Both the position numbers and the translations under genes were made by a program. Shown one piece after another: positions 23,690 to 32,723 of a stretch of 35,148 nt of DNA. Source of the stretch: Alphaproteobacteria bacterium (lineage in GTDB: Bacteria; Pseudomonadota; Alphaproteobacteria; ATCC43930; CGMCC-115725). Every line of letters starts with the position of its first letter. Within the stretch, counting starts at the first letter, position 1. The stretch spans positions 1 through 35,148 of the forward strand of contig JAGWNF010000025.1 in NCBI GenBank assembly GCA_028871455.1, in the 5' to 3' direction. The notes beneath the pieces were generated by a model, which did no database searches, was not told the DNA's origin, and saw only the letters and a program-made list of their open reading frames with translations.

Positions 23690-23723
23690 ACCGGCAGACG
23701 ATTCTGCGGGAATTCGGCCGCAA

Positions 23724-24062
23724 TCAGCCCATCTTGCCCAGCGGATTCTTCGTCCAGTGGAACTCGACGATCACGCCGTGATCGAAATGGCATTCGGCGC
23801 CGACGTCGTGCATGGCGCTGTCCGCCGGCACGCTGGGCCGCACCGCCCGCACGGTGACAGTGCTGGTGGTCAGGGTGGTGCTGAAATGCCGGTCGGTGAC
23901 GTGAAAGTCGGTATCGGGAAGGGCGCGGTGCATCAGATCGACGCAGCGGCTGACATAGCTCGGTGAGCCGACCGCCAGCTTGGCGTTCTCCACTTTGGTC
24001 TCGACCGCGCTGCAGCCCGCGAGCAGCCCGAGACCGACGAGCGACACCACCAACTTGCGCAC
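23724..24062 (-). CDS. Small lipoprotein
   Basis: 112-residue predicted lipoprotein. I start at the GTG at 24062, where a short basic MRK leads a hydrophobic stretch ending in the lipobox LLAGC with C17 to be lipidated; AGGTG in front serves as ribosome site. The mature protein is mixed charge with two cysteines (SRCVDLM, AECHFD) that could form a disulfide. Role unknown. Gene order with nrdJ (118 bases away, own promoter) suggests separate transcription. Divergent from the Tam-like gene. Confidence 0.7.
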   Translation of the reverse strand: MRKLVVSLVGLGLLAGCSAVETKVENAKLAVGSPSYVSRCVDLMHRALPDTDFHVTDRHFSTTLTTSTVTVRAVRPSVPADSAMHDVGAECHFDHGVIVEFHWTKNPLGKMG

Positions 24063-24197
24063 GCGGCACCTGCGACGTTCTGGAAACTTAGCGAGTATAA
24101 GATTGCGTTTGCGGCAACACTGGGGCGGCGCTCCGCCGCACATTGGATGCAGCGGCGGCGGCAGCATAGAACTCCCCGCCAGAAGCCGGAGAAGACG

Positions 24198-25001
24198 ATG
24201 ACGCAAACCAAGCCGAGCCGGCCGGCCGCGGCGCCGGTCGCCTGGTCGGCCAATCAGTACCTCAAGTTCGAGGACGAGCGCACGCGGCCGGTGCGCGATC
24301 TGCTGGCCGCAGTGCCGACGCGCGAAGCGCGGCGCGTCGTCGATCTTGGCTGCGGCCCGGGCAACTCGACCGCGCTCTTGATTGCGCGCTGGCCCGGCGC
24401 TGCCGTCCACGCCATCGATTCCTCCGACGACATGGTGCGCGCGGCGCGCCAGCGCGTACCGCGAGCGACGGTCGAACTCGCCGACATCGCCACTTGGCGC
24501 GCCGACGGACCATGGGACGTGATGCTCGCCAACGCCGTGCTGCAATGGGTGCCGGATCATGCCAGCCTGCTGTCGCGCCTCGCCGCCGCGCTGGCGCCGG
24601 GCGGCAGCCTCGCGATCCAGATGCCCGACAATCTCGCCGAGCCGTGCCACCGCCTGATGGAGCGCGTCGCACACGAAGGTCCGTGGCGTGCGAAGCTGGC
24701 CGGCGCCGACATACGCACGCGCCTCGAATCCGCCGATGGGTATTACGCGTGGCTGCGGCCGCGCTGCGCCCGCGTCGACATCTGGCGCACGACCTATCAC
24801 CATCCGCTCGCCGGCATCGACGGCGTCGTCGAATGGTTCAAGGGCTCGGCGCTGCGGCCGTTCCTGGCGCCGCTCGCAGCCGAGGACCAGGCCGCATTCC
24901 TGCGCCGCTATCGCGATCTGCTCGCCGGTGCCTATCGCACCCAGCCGGACGGCGTCGTGCTGCTGCCGTTTCCGCGCCTGTTCGTCGTCGCCACGCGCTA
25001 G
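24198..25001 (+). CDS. tam: Trans-aconitate 2-methyltransferase
   Basis: 267-residue class I SAM methyltransferase. [25 protein letters not shown] is the Tam N-terminal signature, [15 protein letters not shown] motif [13 protein letters not shown] motif II, and [11 protein letters not shown] plus [14 protein letters not shown] the later motifs. It detoxifies trans-aconitate, an inhibitor of aconitase, by methyl ester formation. The start at 24198 follows a GGAGAAG ribosome site. Stands alone, with plsC convergent. Other small-molecule methyltransferases of the same group remain possible. Confidence 0.88.
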   Translation: MTQTKPSRPAAAPVAWSANQYLKFEDERTRPVRDLLAAVPTREARRVVDLGCGPGNSTALLIARWPGAAVHAIDSSDDMVRAARQRVPRATVELADIATWRADGPWDVMLANAVLQWVPDHASLLSRLAAALAPGGSLAIQMPDNLAEPCHRLMERVAHEGPWRAKLAGADIRTRLESADGYYAWLRPRCARVDIWRTTYHHPLAGIDGVVEWFKGSALRPFLAPLAAEDQAAFLRRYRDLLAGAYRTQPDGVVLLPFPRLFVVATR

Positions 25002-25105
25002 CTCGCGGCAATCCTGTCCGCCGGGGAAGTAGGGAAGGGCGAGGCGTTATCCCCGCTGTTCCCGGTGGTGGATCATTCCATCCCCACGCCGTCCCGGCTT
25101 TATCC

Positions 25106-25834
25106 TCAGGCTTTTCCGCCGGCGCGGCCTTGCGCCACCAGGGCGTCGCTCGCCGTCTCGATGCGGCGCTCGAGCTCGGCCATGAATTCGGCGCGTGGCC
25201 GGCCCTGCGGGATCGGCGGCAGGATCTCGACCAGCACCGTGCCCGGCCGCCGCATGAAACGCCGCCGGCCCCAAAACAGTCCCGAATTGAGCGCGACCGG
25301 CACCACCGGCAGCTTGAGCTGGTGATAAAGCGCGGCGACGCCCGGGAGATACGGCTTCCTGGCGTCGACCGCGGCGCGCGTGCCCTGCGGAAAGATCACG
25401 ATGCGGCGGCCGGCGGCGGCGATGCGTTCGGCCTGCGCCACCATGCGCCGCAGCGCGCGCGAAGCGGCGCCGCGGTCCACCGTGATCGAGCCGGCCTTCA
25501 CTACATACCAGCCGTAGAACGGCAACCAGGTCAGCTCGCGCTTGATCACGACGGCGCAATCGGGAAACAGCAGCGGCGCCGCGATCGTGTCCCAGGCCGA
25601 CTGGTGCTTCATCGCGACGATCGCCGGACCGGCCGGCAGATTGGCGCGGCCGCGCACCGCGTAATCGAGGCCGACCGTCCAGCGCAGCAGCGCGAAAGTG
25701 CCGCGCGACCAGACCGTGCCGAATTCCATCATGCCGCGCCGCGTGCCGAGCAGGAACGGCAGGCCGGCGAAGGCCATGAGCGCGGTCCAGCTCCAGAAGG
25801 CGAGCTGGAAGGCCAGCGAGCGCAGGAAGATCAC
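25106..25834 (-). CDS. plsC: 1-acyl-sn-glycerol-3-phosphate acyltransferase
   Basis: 242-residue membrane acyltransferase that adds the second acyl chain to lysophosphatidic acid. HX4D catalytic motif KHQSAWD (H77, D82), phosphate-binding FPQGTR (148-153), an N-terminal hydrophobic anchor and a VPVALNSG segment match PlsC. The start is a GTG at 25834 that overlaps the YdcF stop as GTGA. Last gene of the ftsE-ftsX-YdcF-plsC operon. The length is normal. Confidence 0.92.
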   Translation of the reverse strand: MIFLRSLAFQLAFWSWTALMAFAGLPFLLGTRRGMMEFGTVWSRGTFALLRWTVGLDYAVRGRANLPAGPAIVAMKHQSAWDTIAAPLLFPDCAVVIKRELTWLPFYGWYVVKAGSITVDRGAASRALRRMVAQAERIAAAGRRIVIFPQGTRAAVDARKPYLPGVAALYHQLKLPVVPVALNSGLFWGRRRFMRRPGTVLVEILPPIPQGRPRAEFMAELERRIETASDALVAQGRAGGKA

Positions 25835-26430
25835 GTCGATGCGCCCTGCGCCTCGCCGATCACCCACGGCCGGACCACCGCGGCGAGATACTTGGTGTAT
25901 TCGGTGACGATCAGCGCCAATGTGCCCGGCCATTCCCACCACTGCCGCTGTTTGACGTTGCCGGCGAAGACCGGGTTGGGAATGATCGTCGTGTCCGGCA
26001 TCGCGCGTGTGAATTCGAGCAGGCTGCGCGGCATGTGATAGGCCGACGTCACCAGCCGCAGCGAATGATAATTCTGCTTGCGCATGAAATCGGCGGTCTC
26101 GACCGCGTTGCCGGCGGTATTGTCCGCCGTGTGGCCGAGCTCGATGCAGCAGGCGAGGCTCTCGGGCGCATTGGCGCTGTGCAGCAGCGCCGGCACCGTG
26201 ACGCCGGGAAACACGCCGGTGATGAACAGCGTCTTGCCCATGCCGGCGGCCAGCAGCTTCAGCCCGCCTTCGACGCGCTGGCTGCCGCCGGTGAGTACGA
26301 CGATCACGTCGGTCTTGGTGGTCGGGTCGCCGACGGCGTCGGGAATCTGCTGCGCGAACCAGAACAGGCCGATGAGCCACAGCGTCGCCAGCACGCCGAG
26401 CAGCGAGATGAGCTTGCGCAGCGCCCTCAC
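25831..26430 (-). CDS. YdcF/DUF218 family envelope protein
   Basis: 199-residue DUF218 protein. One N-terminal membrane helix (LISLLGVLATLWLIGLFWF) is followed by DVIVVLTGGSQRVEGGLKLL, the family's first strand and loop, then KTLFITGV, TADNTAGNAVETADFM and LVTSAYHMPRSLLEF, the conserved YHMPR segment. Related SanA and ElyC proteins affect peptidoglycan and lipid-carrier homeostasis, so a cell-wall role is plausible. GTG start at 26430 overlaps the ftsX stop; its stop overlaps plsC. Confidence 0.88.
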   Translation of the reverse strand: MRALRKLISLLGVLATLWLIGLFWFAQQIPDAVGDPTTKTDVIVVLTGGSQRVEGGLKLLAAGMGKTLFITGVFPGVTVPALLHSANAPESLACCIELGHTADNTAGNAVETADFMRKQNYHSLRLVTSAYHMPRSLLEFTRAMPDTTIIPNPVFAGNVKQRQWWEWPGTLALIVTEYTKYLAAVVRPWVIGEAQGAST

Positions 26431-27317
26431 GGCAGGCGCCGTAGCGTTGCCAGCACGGTGAGCCGCGCCGTCGCCATGGCGACGAGGCCGGCGATCGGCG
26501 GCAAGGCGACCAGCATCGCCCAGTTCCAGCCGCGCAGATGCAGCGCCGGCAGCAGCGTCACGCCCGGTCCGAACAGCGCCGCGGCGCCGGTCGCATGCTC
26601 GAGCGCGAGCAGCGCCGTGGCCGCCAGTGCCAGGCCGGCGACGCCGCCGATCAGCGCCAGACGCAGCGCCTGGCGCTCGAACTGGCGCGCGATATAGCCG
26701 TCGCGCGCGCCCATCAGGTGCAGGAGCTCGATGATATCGCGGTGGACGGCGAGGCCGGTGCGCGTCGCGAACGCCACGCTCAGCACCGCGACGCCGCCGA
26801 TCAGCGCCAGCACGGCGAGCGCGGTGAGCTCGGCGGAACGAGCGAACCGCGCCAGGCTGTCGAGCCAGAGCTGATGGTCGTCGAGTACCGATCCGGGGGC
26901 CGCCTGCGTGAGTTTGGCGCGCAAGGCCGCGAGGTCGGGCCGCGCCGTCGGATCGAGGCGCACATCGATGAGGCGCGGCAATTCGAGATCGGCGGGCGAC
27001 AGCGACGTGCCGAGCCACGGCTCGATCAGCTTCATCGTCGCCGCGCGGTCGATCGGCGTCGCGCTCTTGATGCCCGGCGTCGCGTGCAGGACGGCGAGCG
27101 CCGCTGCAAGGCTCTTGTCGCCGGCGCCCGTCGCCGCCGGCAGCTCGACGGTCAGCGTGCCGGTGAGGCCGCGGTTCCAGTCAGCCAGTGTGTGCTCGAG
27201 GCCCATGACCGCGGCGAGGGCGAGGCCGGCGAGGAATACCATGAGCATGGTCAGCGCCGGCAGGAAGCGGCTACCGCCGTCGCGGCCGAAGGGAATGGCG
27301 AGGCCGGGCGGGTTCAC
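26427..27317 (-). CDS. ftsX: Cell division protein FtsX
   Basis: 296-residue ABC-permease-like membrane protein. Four transmembrane segments can be seen: residues 20-42, then after a large periplasmic domain near 165-185, 215-240 and 262-285. The periplasmic loop between the first two helices would activate cell-wall hydrolases. [19 protein letters not shown] is the FtsX cytoplasmic coupling region. GTG start at 27317 overlaps the ftsE stop as GTGA. Partner of FtsE. Confidence 0.92.
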   Translation of the reverse strand: MNPPGLAIPFGRDGGSRFLPALTMLMVFLAGLALAAVMGLEHTLADWNRGLTGTLTVELPAATGAGDKSLAAALAVLHATPGIKSATPIDRAATMKLIEPWLGTSLSPADLELPRLIDVRLDPTARPDLAALRAKLTQAAPGSVLDDHQLWLDSLARFARSAELTALAVLALIGGVAVLSVAFATRTGLAVHRDIIELLHLMGARDGYIARQFERQALRLALIGGVAGLALAATALLALEHATGAAALFGPGVTLLPALHLRGWNWAMLVALPPIAGLVAMATARLTVLATLRRLP

Positions 27318-27991
27318 GACGCCGCCCGCGCCGCGGCGGCCGTCGCCAGCTCGCCGTTCTCGAGATGCAGCACGGTGCGGCCGGATTGCCGCGCCAGCAC
27401 CGCGTTGTGCGTGGCGACGATCAGCGTCGTGCCGAGTTTGTTAAGCTCTTCGAACAGCCGCATCAGCCGCTGCGCCATCGCGTCGTCGACGTTGCCGGTG
27501 GGCTCGTCGGCGACCAAGAGCTTAGGCCGCATGACCACCGCGCGCGCGATGGCGACGCGCTGCTGCTGGCCGCCCGACAGCGTCGGCGGCCGCGCCTCGA
27601 GCTTGTCGGCTAGGCCCACCCATTCGAGAATCTCGCGCACGTTGTCGCGCAGCTTGGCCTCGGCGACGCCGGCGACGCGCAGCGGCAGCGCCACGTTGTC
27701 GAAGGCCGAGAGATGCGGAATGAGCCGGAAATCCTGGAAGACGATGCCGATCTTGCGCCGCAGCGGCGCCAGCGCCGCGCGCGTCACCCGCGTCAGATCC
27801 TCGCCGAACAGCGAGACCAGGCCGCGCGACGGCCGCTCGGCGAGCGAGATCAGTCGCAACAGGCTCGTCTTGCCGGCGCCCGACGGGCCGGTGAGGAAAT
27901 GGAACGAGCCCGCATCGAGTCGCAGGGTAATGTCGCGCAGCACCTCCGGTCCGGTGCCGTAGCGCATGCCGACATTCTCGAAGCGCACCAT
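27314..27991 (-). CDS. ftsE: Cell division ATP-binding protein FtsE
   Basis: 225-residue ABC ATPase, cytoplasmic partner of FtsX; together they signal to peptidoglycan hydrolases during division. Walker A GPSGAGKT (35-42), Q-loop [16 protein letters not shown], signature [14 protein letters not shown], Walker [11 protein letters not shown] and H-loop ATHN are complete. [17 protein letters not shown] is characteristic of FtsE rather than of other small ABC ATPases. ATG 27991 is preferred over earlier frames. Divergent from the zinc-ribbon gene; first in the operon. Confidence 0.95.
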   Translation of the reverse strand: MVRFENVGMRYGTGPEVLRDITLRLDAGSFHFLTGPSGAGKTSLLRLISLAERPSRGLVSLFGEDLTRVTRAALAPLRRKIGIVFQDFRLIPHLSAFDNVALPLRVAGVAEAKLRDNVREILEWVGLADKLEARPPTLSGGQQQRVAIARAVVMRPKLLVADEPTGNVDDAMAQRLMRLFEELNKLGTTLIVATHNAVLARQSGRTVLHLENGELATAAAARAAS

Positions 27992-28118
27992 CACCGCAAG
28001 ATGACACGCGTCGCCCGCGCCGGTAAAGCCGCGCGGCCGCGACGCTTCCGTGCCGCGGCGCGGGCGGGGTATAAGAGACCCGCCGCTCACGATGCGGCAT
28101 GCCGGTACCGGAGCGGCG

Positions 28119-28790
28119 ATGATCGTCACCTGTCCGTCCTGTTCGACGCGCTACCTGGTCGAGACGCAGAAGCTCGGCGCGCAGGGCCGCATGGTCCGCT
28201 GCGGCAGCTGCGAGCACACCTGGTACCAGGCGCCGCCCGAGGATGCGCCGCCGCGCGTCGAGGTCACCGGTCCCGCGCCCGAGCCGCAACCGGCCGGCGT
28301 CGAGCGCGGCGGCCTGCCGGCGATTCCCAAGAAGCCGCGGCGGCGCGGCGCGGCGGTGGTCGTGCTGCTCGTGCTCCTGTTGGCGCTGGCGGGAGCCGGC
28401 TGGGGCGTGATCTTCCTGCGCGATCGCGTCATGGCGGTGTTCCCGCAGACGGCACAGTTCTACAGCCGGCTCGGTCTCGCGACGAGCACGCCCGATTTCG
28501 GTCCCGGTCTCGAACTGCGCAACGTGGCACCGCGGCGCACCGCCGCCAACGGTCAGCCGGTGCTGGTGATCGACGGCCAGATCGTCAATCTGTCGTCGTC
28601 CAGCCGCCGCGTGCCGCTGCTCCGCGCGACGCTGCGCGACGCCAACGACAAGCCGCTCGCGTCGTGGACCTTCTCCACCGGCATCAACAATCTCGCGCCC
28701 GGCGCCGTGGCGCCGTTCCACACCATCTATAACCAGCCGATGGCGCAGGCCACCGGCGTTGTCGTTACGCTGGAAACGCCCGCGAAGTAG
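28119..28790 (+). CDS. MJ0042 zinc-ribbon and DUF3426 membrane protein
   Basis: 223-residue protein. N-terminal zinc ribbon with C5/C8 (TCPSC) and C28/C31 (RCGSC), the MJ0042 type, then a proline-rich linker, a transmembrane helix about 74-96 (GAAVVVLLVLLLALAGAGWGVIF) and a C-terminal beta-rich domain like DUF3426 (VLVIDGQIVNLSSSSRRVPLL, LASWTF). The zinc ribbon faces the cytoplasm and the C-terminal domain the periplasm. Function unknown; divergent from ftsE, a neighbourhood common in this class. Start at 28119 fits the CxxC start. Confidence 0.88.
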   Translation: MIVTCPSCSTRYLVETQKLGAQGRMVRCGSCEHTWYQAPPEDAPPRVEVTGPAPEPQPAGVERGGLPAIPKKPRRRGAAVVVLLVLLLALAGAGWGVIFLRDRVMAVFPQTAQFYSRLGLATSTPDFGPGLELRNVAPRRTAANGQPVLVIDGQIVNLSSSSRRVPLLRATLRDANDKPLASWTFSTGINNLAPGAVAPFHTIYNQPMAQATGVVVTLETPAK

Positions 28791-28847
28791 GCGCGAAGTC
28801 GGGCGGCGAGTTCATCGCCGTCGCCCCATTTCGTGGGTGAGCTTCTC

Positions 28848-31250
28848 CTAGAATTCCTGCAGCAGGCGGTCGATGTATTGGCGCTCGATCGCCGGTCGGT
28901 CCGGCTCGCCGGCGCGACGGCGCAGCTCGTCGAGAATTTGCTTCGCCTTTTCGAGCCGATAGTCGTTTTGCGCCTTGCCCATGCGCAGCGGCCCGCCGTT
29001 GTCGAGGCTGCCGTTGCCTTCGTCGTTGGGCAGTAGCCGGCCGAAGGGATCGCGCCGCACCTGCGGTGAATCGCTGTCGCCAGGCTGGCCGAACGGCGCG
29101 CCGTTGCTTCCGGTCATCTGCCGCGCCAGCGCCTCCGCTGCCTGCTGCAGGGCGTCGACCGCGTTGGTCTGCGGTCCGATCGCCTGGCCGGGATGGCCGT
29201 GCCGCAGCGCCTCGGCGGCGTCGCCCATGGCGCGGTCAGCGCGCGCCAGCGGTTGCGGCGCGTGGCCGCCGTTCTGGCCGAGCCGCTGCATCATGGCGCC
29301 GAGCATCTGCCGCAGCGCTTCCTGTTGCGCGGCGCCGCTGCTGCGCTGGCCGTTGCGATTGCGCGATTGCCGGAAGGTCTGGTCGAGCAACTGCTCCTGC
29401 CGCCGAGTCAGGTCGCGCATGGCGTCGAGCGAGCCCTGCGCACCCGGCATCGCCGTCGGCCGCGCGCTGCCGAGATTTTCCAGCAACTCCTGCAGCTCGG
29501 CCAGCATCTCGCGCGCCTGCGCCCGGTCGCCGGTCTGCGCCAGCTCGCGCGCGCGACTCAGTATCCGCTGCAGGTCCTGGCTGGTCAGCATCTGCGACGG
29601 ATCGACCGGCGCCTGCGCCGCCTGCGGATTCTTCATCTGCGTGCGCCGCGCCAGCGCCGCGAGATAGCGGTCGATCTGCTGCTGCAGCTGCTGCATCAGC
29701 CGGTCGATCTCGGACTCGGGCGCGTTGTGCGCCAGCGCGTTCTGCAGCGACTGCATCGCCTGGCGCAGCGCTTCCTGGTCGAGGCGCATGCCGCCGTCCT
29801 CGATGCGCACTGCGGTGTCCCACATCAGCTGCTGGACCGACGCGATCGTGTCGGCGTCGCGGTCAAGCCGGAGCCGGTCGGCGGCGGTGCGCATGCCGAG
29901 GAAGGCGACGATGTCGTCGTTGTAGAGCGCCGGCCGCGCCGACAAGCCGTCGAGCGTCTCGGCCACCGGCTCGCGGTCGGCCGGAAAGCGCGTGAGGTCC
30001 TTACGCTCGTCGATGATGGCGCGCGCGACCGGATTGCGGAAAACCCGCTCCGGCAGGACAAATCCGATGATCTCGCTCTTGCCGGTCTGGCTGATCGCGT
30101 CGGTGGCGACGAGCTGGATGCGCACCGGCAAGCCGGCCCACGGACTCGCCGTCAGGTCGTCGAAGCTCGCCCCGTGCGCGTCCTTGAGGTGTTGATCGGG
30201 CAGCGGCAGGTCGAGGCTCACGACCTGGCCGCTCGGATCGTCCGGCCGGCTGATCAGCGCGGTCACCTTCTCGACGCCGTAATCGTCCCGGGCGTCGTAT
30301 TCGAGATGCAGCGCGTTCTGTGCCGTGCGCTCCGGCGGCCGGGCGAAGGCGATCGTCGGCGGCTTGTCGGGGACCACGCGGATCGGCCACGAGCCGAGCG
30401 TGCTCCAGCCCTGCGCGACCGCGAGCCGCGTGCCCGCGCGGATGGCGATCTGGCCCTTGTAGTCGCCGTCGTCGATCCGGGTCATTGCCGTCGATTGCCC
30501 GTCGAGCAACAACGCCGGTTGCTCGTCGCCGCCATGGATGCGCGCCACGATCGTGCTACCGACCGGCACCGCGACCGTGTCGCGGCTGGCGGTCGAGAGG
30601 AATTGGGGCGGCAGGTCAGTGTATTGCGGCGGACTGATCCAGATGTCGAGCGCCACCGATGGCCCGGCGATGCCCGCTGGCAACGCGGGATTGAGCGCGC
30701 GCAGCAGACGCGCCGGCGCGTCGCTGCCGGCATCGATCACGCCGAGGAGAAGCAGCAGACCGAGCGCGAAGCGCAGGGCGTAAGGATCGCGGCGGAGCAG
30801 GCCGGCGCGCGGCGTGCCGATGCGGAGCGTGCGCGCCGCCGCGGCCATCCGCGCCTGATGCTCATGCCACAGCGCAACGGCCGCCGGATCGTCGCCGCTG
30901 GCGAGCTTGTCCTCGAGCGCGGCGAGCGGCCGGTGGACGAGGCCGCTCGCGGTCTCCAGCCGGCGCTGCGCCGCTTGGCGCGTCGGCGGCCGCAGGTCGC
31001 GGAATGCCCGCGCCAGCGTCGCGATCAGCGCGGCGACGGCGAGCCCGAGCAATGCCGCCGCGGCCCAGGATGGCAACCGTGACGGAACGTCGAACAGCGC
31101 CAGCGCCGTGAAGATGCCGGCGACGAACGTCGCCGGCCACAGCGCCGGCCAGACCCGCTCCCAGGCGAGCGCCAGCCGCGCCAACGCCAGGCGCACGGCG
31201 TGGCGCGGCGCGTCGGCGGTCGTCAAATCAGGACGCTTGCTGTCGCGCAA
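28848..31250 (-). CDS. TIGR02302/DUF4175 large membrane-anchored protein
   Basis: 800-residue protein. Three N-terminal hydrophobic segments (about 37-54, 61-80, 157-173), then a long periplasmic beta-rich region (VALDIWISPPQYTDLP, LEYDARDDYGVEKVTALI), and from about residue 470 a glutamine- and arginine-rich helical section (e.g. SRARELAQTGDRAQAREMLAEL and ALRQMLGAMMQ) rich in coiled-coil pattern. This architecture is that of alphaproteobacterial TIGR02302/DUF4175. Function unknown, envelope role likely. Fifteen bases behind lysA, the last gene of the argH-lptM-lysA unit. Confidence 0.88.
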   Translation of the reverse strand: MRDSKRPDLTTADAPRHAVRLALARLALAWERVWPALWPATFVAGIFTALALFDVPSRLPSWAAAALLGLAVAALIATLARAFRDLRPPTRQAAQRRLETASGLVHRPLAALEDKLASGDDPAAVALWHEHQARMAAAARTLRIGTPRAGLLRRDPYALRFALGLLLLLGVIDAGSDAPARLLRALNPALPAGIAGPSVALDIWISPPQYTDLPPQFLSTASRDTVAVPVGSTIVARIHGGDEQPALLLDGQSTAMTRIDDGDYKGQIAIRAGTRLAVAQGWSTLGSWPIRVVPDKPPTIAFARPPERTAQNALHLEYDARDDYGVEKVTALISRPDDPSGQVVSLDLPLPDQHLKDAHGASFDDLTASPWAGLPVRIQLVATDAISQTGKSEIIGFVLPERVFRNPVARAIIDERKDLTRFPADREPVAETLDGLSARPALYNDDIVAFLGMRTAADRLRLDRDADTIASVQQLMWDTAVRIEDGGMRLDQEALRQAMQSLQNALAHNAPESEIDRLMQQLQQQIDRYLAALARRTQMKNPQAAQAPVDPSQMLTSQDLQRILSRARELAQTGDRAQAREMLAELQELLENLGSARPTAMPGAQGSLDAMRDLTRRQEQLLDQTFRQSRNRNGQRSSGAAQQEALRQMLGAMMQRLGQNGGHAPQPLARADRAMGDAAEALRHGHPGQAIGPQTNAVDALQQAAEALARQMTGSNGAPFGQPGDSDSPQVRRDPFGRLLPNDEGNGSLDNGGPLRMGKAQNDYRLEKAKQILDELRRRAGEPDRPAIERQYIDRLLQEF

Positions 31251-31265
31251 ATCCCTCGTTCCGTC

Positions 31266-32573
31266 TCAGCGCCCGGCGAGCCAGGGCGCCATCCGGTCGA
31301 GCCCGAGCAGCGCCTCGTAGCTCGGCCGTTCGCGGACTACCGCGAAATCGCCGCCGCGCACCAGCACTTCCGCGGCCGGCGGACGGGTATTGTAGCTGGA
31401 ACTCATCACCGCGCCATAGGCTCCGGCCGACAGGATCGCGAGCAGCTCGCCGGGCGCCAACGGCGGCAGCGCTCGGTCGAGCGCGAAGGCGTCGCCGGTC
31501 TCACAGACCGGGCCGACGATGCTCTGCTTCACCGGCGGCTCGGCCCGGCCGTGCGGTTTGGTCGGCACGATCTCATGCCAGGCGTCGTAGAGCGCCGGTC
31601 GCAGCAGGTCGTTCATCGCCGCGTCGACGACGACGAAGCGCCGCGTCACACCCTCCTTGACGTAGAGCACGCGGGTCGCCAGCACGCCGGCATTGCCGAC
31701 GATGAAGCGGCCGGGCTCGAAGGCCAGTTCGACTTCGAGTCCGTCGAGCAGCTGCTCGGTCAGATGCCGGATCAGCACCGCGTAGTCGTCGAGCGACGGC
31801 GGCGTCTCGTCTCGGTAGCGGATGCCGATGCCGCCGCCGAAATCGAGCCGCTGCAACGGCAGGCCGCGCGCGACCAGGCCGCGGAACAGCTCGACGACGC
31901 GCCGGAACGCGATCTCGAACGGGCCCATCGCCGTCAGCTGCGAGCCGATATGGACGGCGACGCCCTTGAGCGCGATGCCGGGAAGCGTCGCGGCCTCGGC
32001 GAAGATGTCGGGCGCGTGCGCCAGGTCGATGCCGAACTTGTTTTCCTTCTTGCCGGTGGCGATCTTGTGGTGGGTGCGCGCGTCGACATCGGGATTGACG
32101 CGGATGGCGACCGGCGCGACGCGCTTGAGCCGCCGCGCGACCGCGCTCAGCAGCTCGAGCTCGCCGCGCGATTCGACATTGACCTGGTAGACGTCGTGTT
32201 CGAGCGCGAAAGCCAGCTCGGTCTCGGTCTTGCCGACCCCGGAGAAGACGATGCGGTCGCCGGGAATGCCGGCCGCCAGCGCGCGCCGGAACTCGCCTTC
32301 CGACACGACGTCGGCGCCGGCGCCGAGCCGGCCGAGCGTCGCGATGATCGACAGGTTCGAGTTCGCCTTGACCGAATAGCAGAGCCGCGCCGGCCGGTCG
32401 GCGAAGGCCGCGGCGAAGCGCCGGTACTGCCGCTCGATCGCGCCCGCCGAATAGATGTAGACCGGCGTGCCGACCGCAGCGGCGATGCGCGATACGACGA
32501 CCGCCTCGACGTGCAGCTCGCCCTCGCGATAGGCGATCTCGGGCGCATCGGCTTGCAGCAGCGGCGCGCTCAC
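31266..32573 (-). CDS. lysA: Diaminopimelate decarboxylase
   Basis: 435-residue PLP enzyme of alanine-racemase fold that decarboxylates meso-diaminopimelate to lysine. PLP lysine K69 is in YSVKANSN; GADVVSEGEFRRAL, NKFGIDL, FGGGIGIRY (phosphate-binding) and the second-subunit cysteine motif GPVCETGDAF are all present. Length is normal. It follows lptM by nine bases on the minus strand, the frequent argH-lptM-lysA order. Confidence 0.95.
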   Translation of the reverse strand: MSAPLLQADAPEIAYREGELHVEAVVVSRIAAAVGTPVYIYSAGAIERQYRRFAAAFADRPARLCYSVKANSNLSIIATLGRLGAGADVVSEGEFRRALAAGIPGDRIVFSGVGKTETELAFALEHDVYQVNVESRGELELLSAVARRLKRVAPVAIRVNPDVDARTHHKIATGKKENKFGIDLAHAPDIFAEAATLPGIALKGVAVHIGSQLTAMGPFEIAFRRVVELFRGLVARGLPLQRLDFGGGIGIRYRDETPPSLDDYAVLIRHLTEQLLDGLEVELAFEPGRFIVGNAGVLATRVLYVKEGVTRRFVVVDAAMNDLLRPALYDAWHEIVPTKPHGRAEPPVKQSIVGPVCETGDAFALDRALPPLAPGELLAILSAGAYGAVMSSSYNTRPPAAEVLVRGGDFAVVRERPSYEALLGLDRMAPWLAGR

Positions 32574-32582
32574 GGCCGGCGC

Positions 32583-32723
32583 TCACTCACTGGGATATTT
32601 CCCGGGATAGGTCTGCGGCTGATCGGACGGCGGCTCCGGCCGGTTCTTCTTGCCGCAAGCGGCGAGCGGCAGCGCCAGCAGCATCGCCGCCAGTGCAAGG
32701 GCGAGGAGTCGGCTCGCTTTCAT
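32583..32723 (-). CDS. lptM: LptM-like short lipoprotein
   Basis: 46-residue lipoprotein: signal peptide [23 protein letters not shown] with lipidated C23 in the lipobox LAAC, followed by a basic [13 protein letters not shown] tail. Size, position before lysA and composition match LptM, the lipoprotein that helps mature the LPS transport protein LptD. Homology at this length cannot be proved by eye. ATG overlaps the argH stop as ATGA (32720-32723). Confidence 0.82.
   Translation of the reverse strand: MKASRLLALALAAMLLALPLAACGKKNRPEPPSDQPQTYPGKYPSE

Noticed and set aside
23606-23723. Cobalamin riboswitch before nrdJ
   Set aside because: The leader is too short and lacks the B12-box; only a simple hairpin is present. 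B12-dependent reductases are also not the usual targets of such switches.
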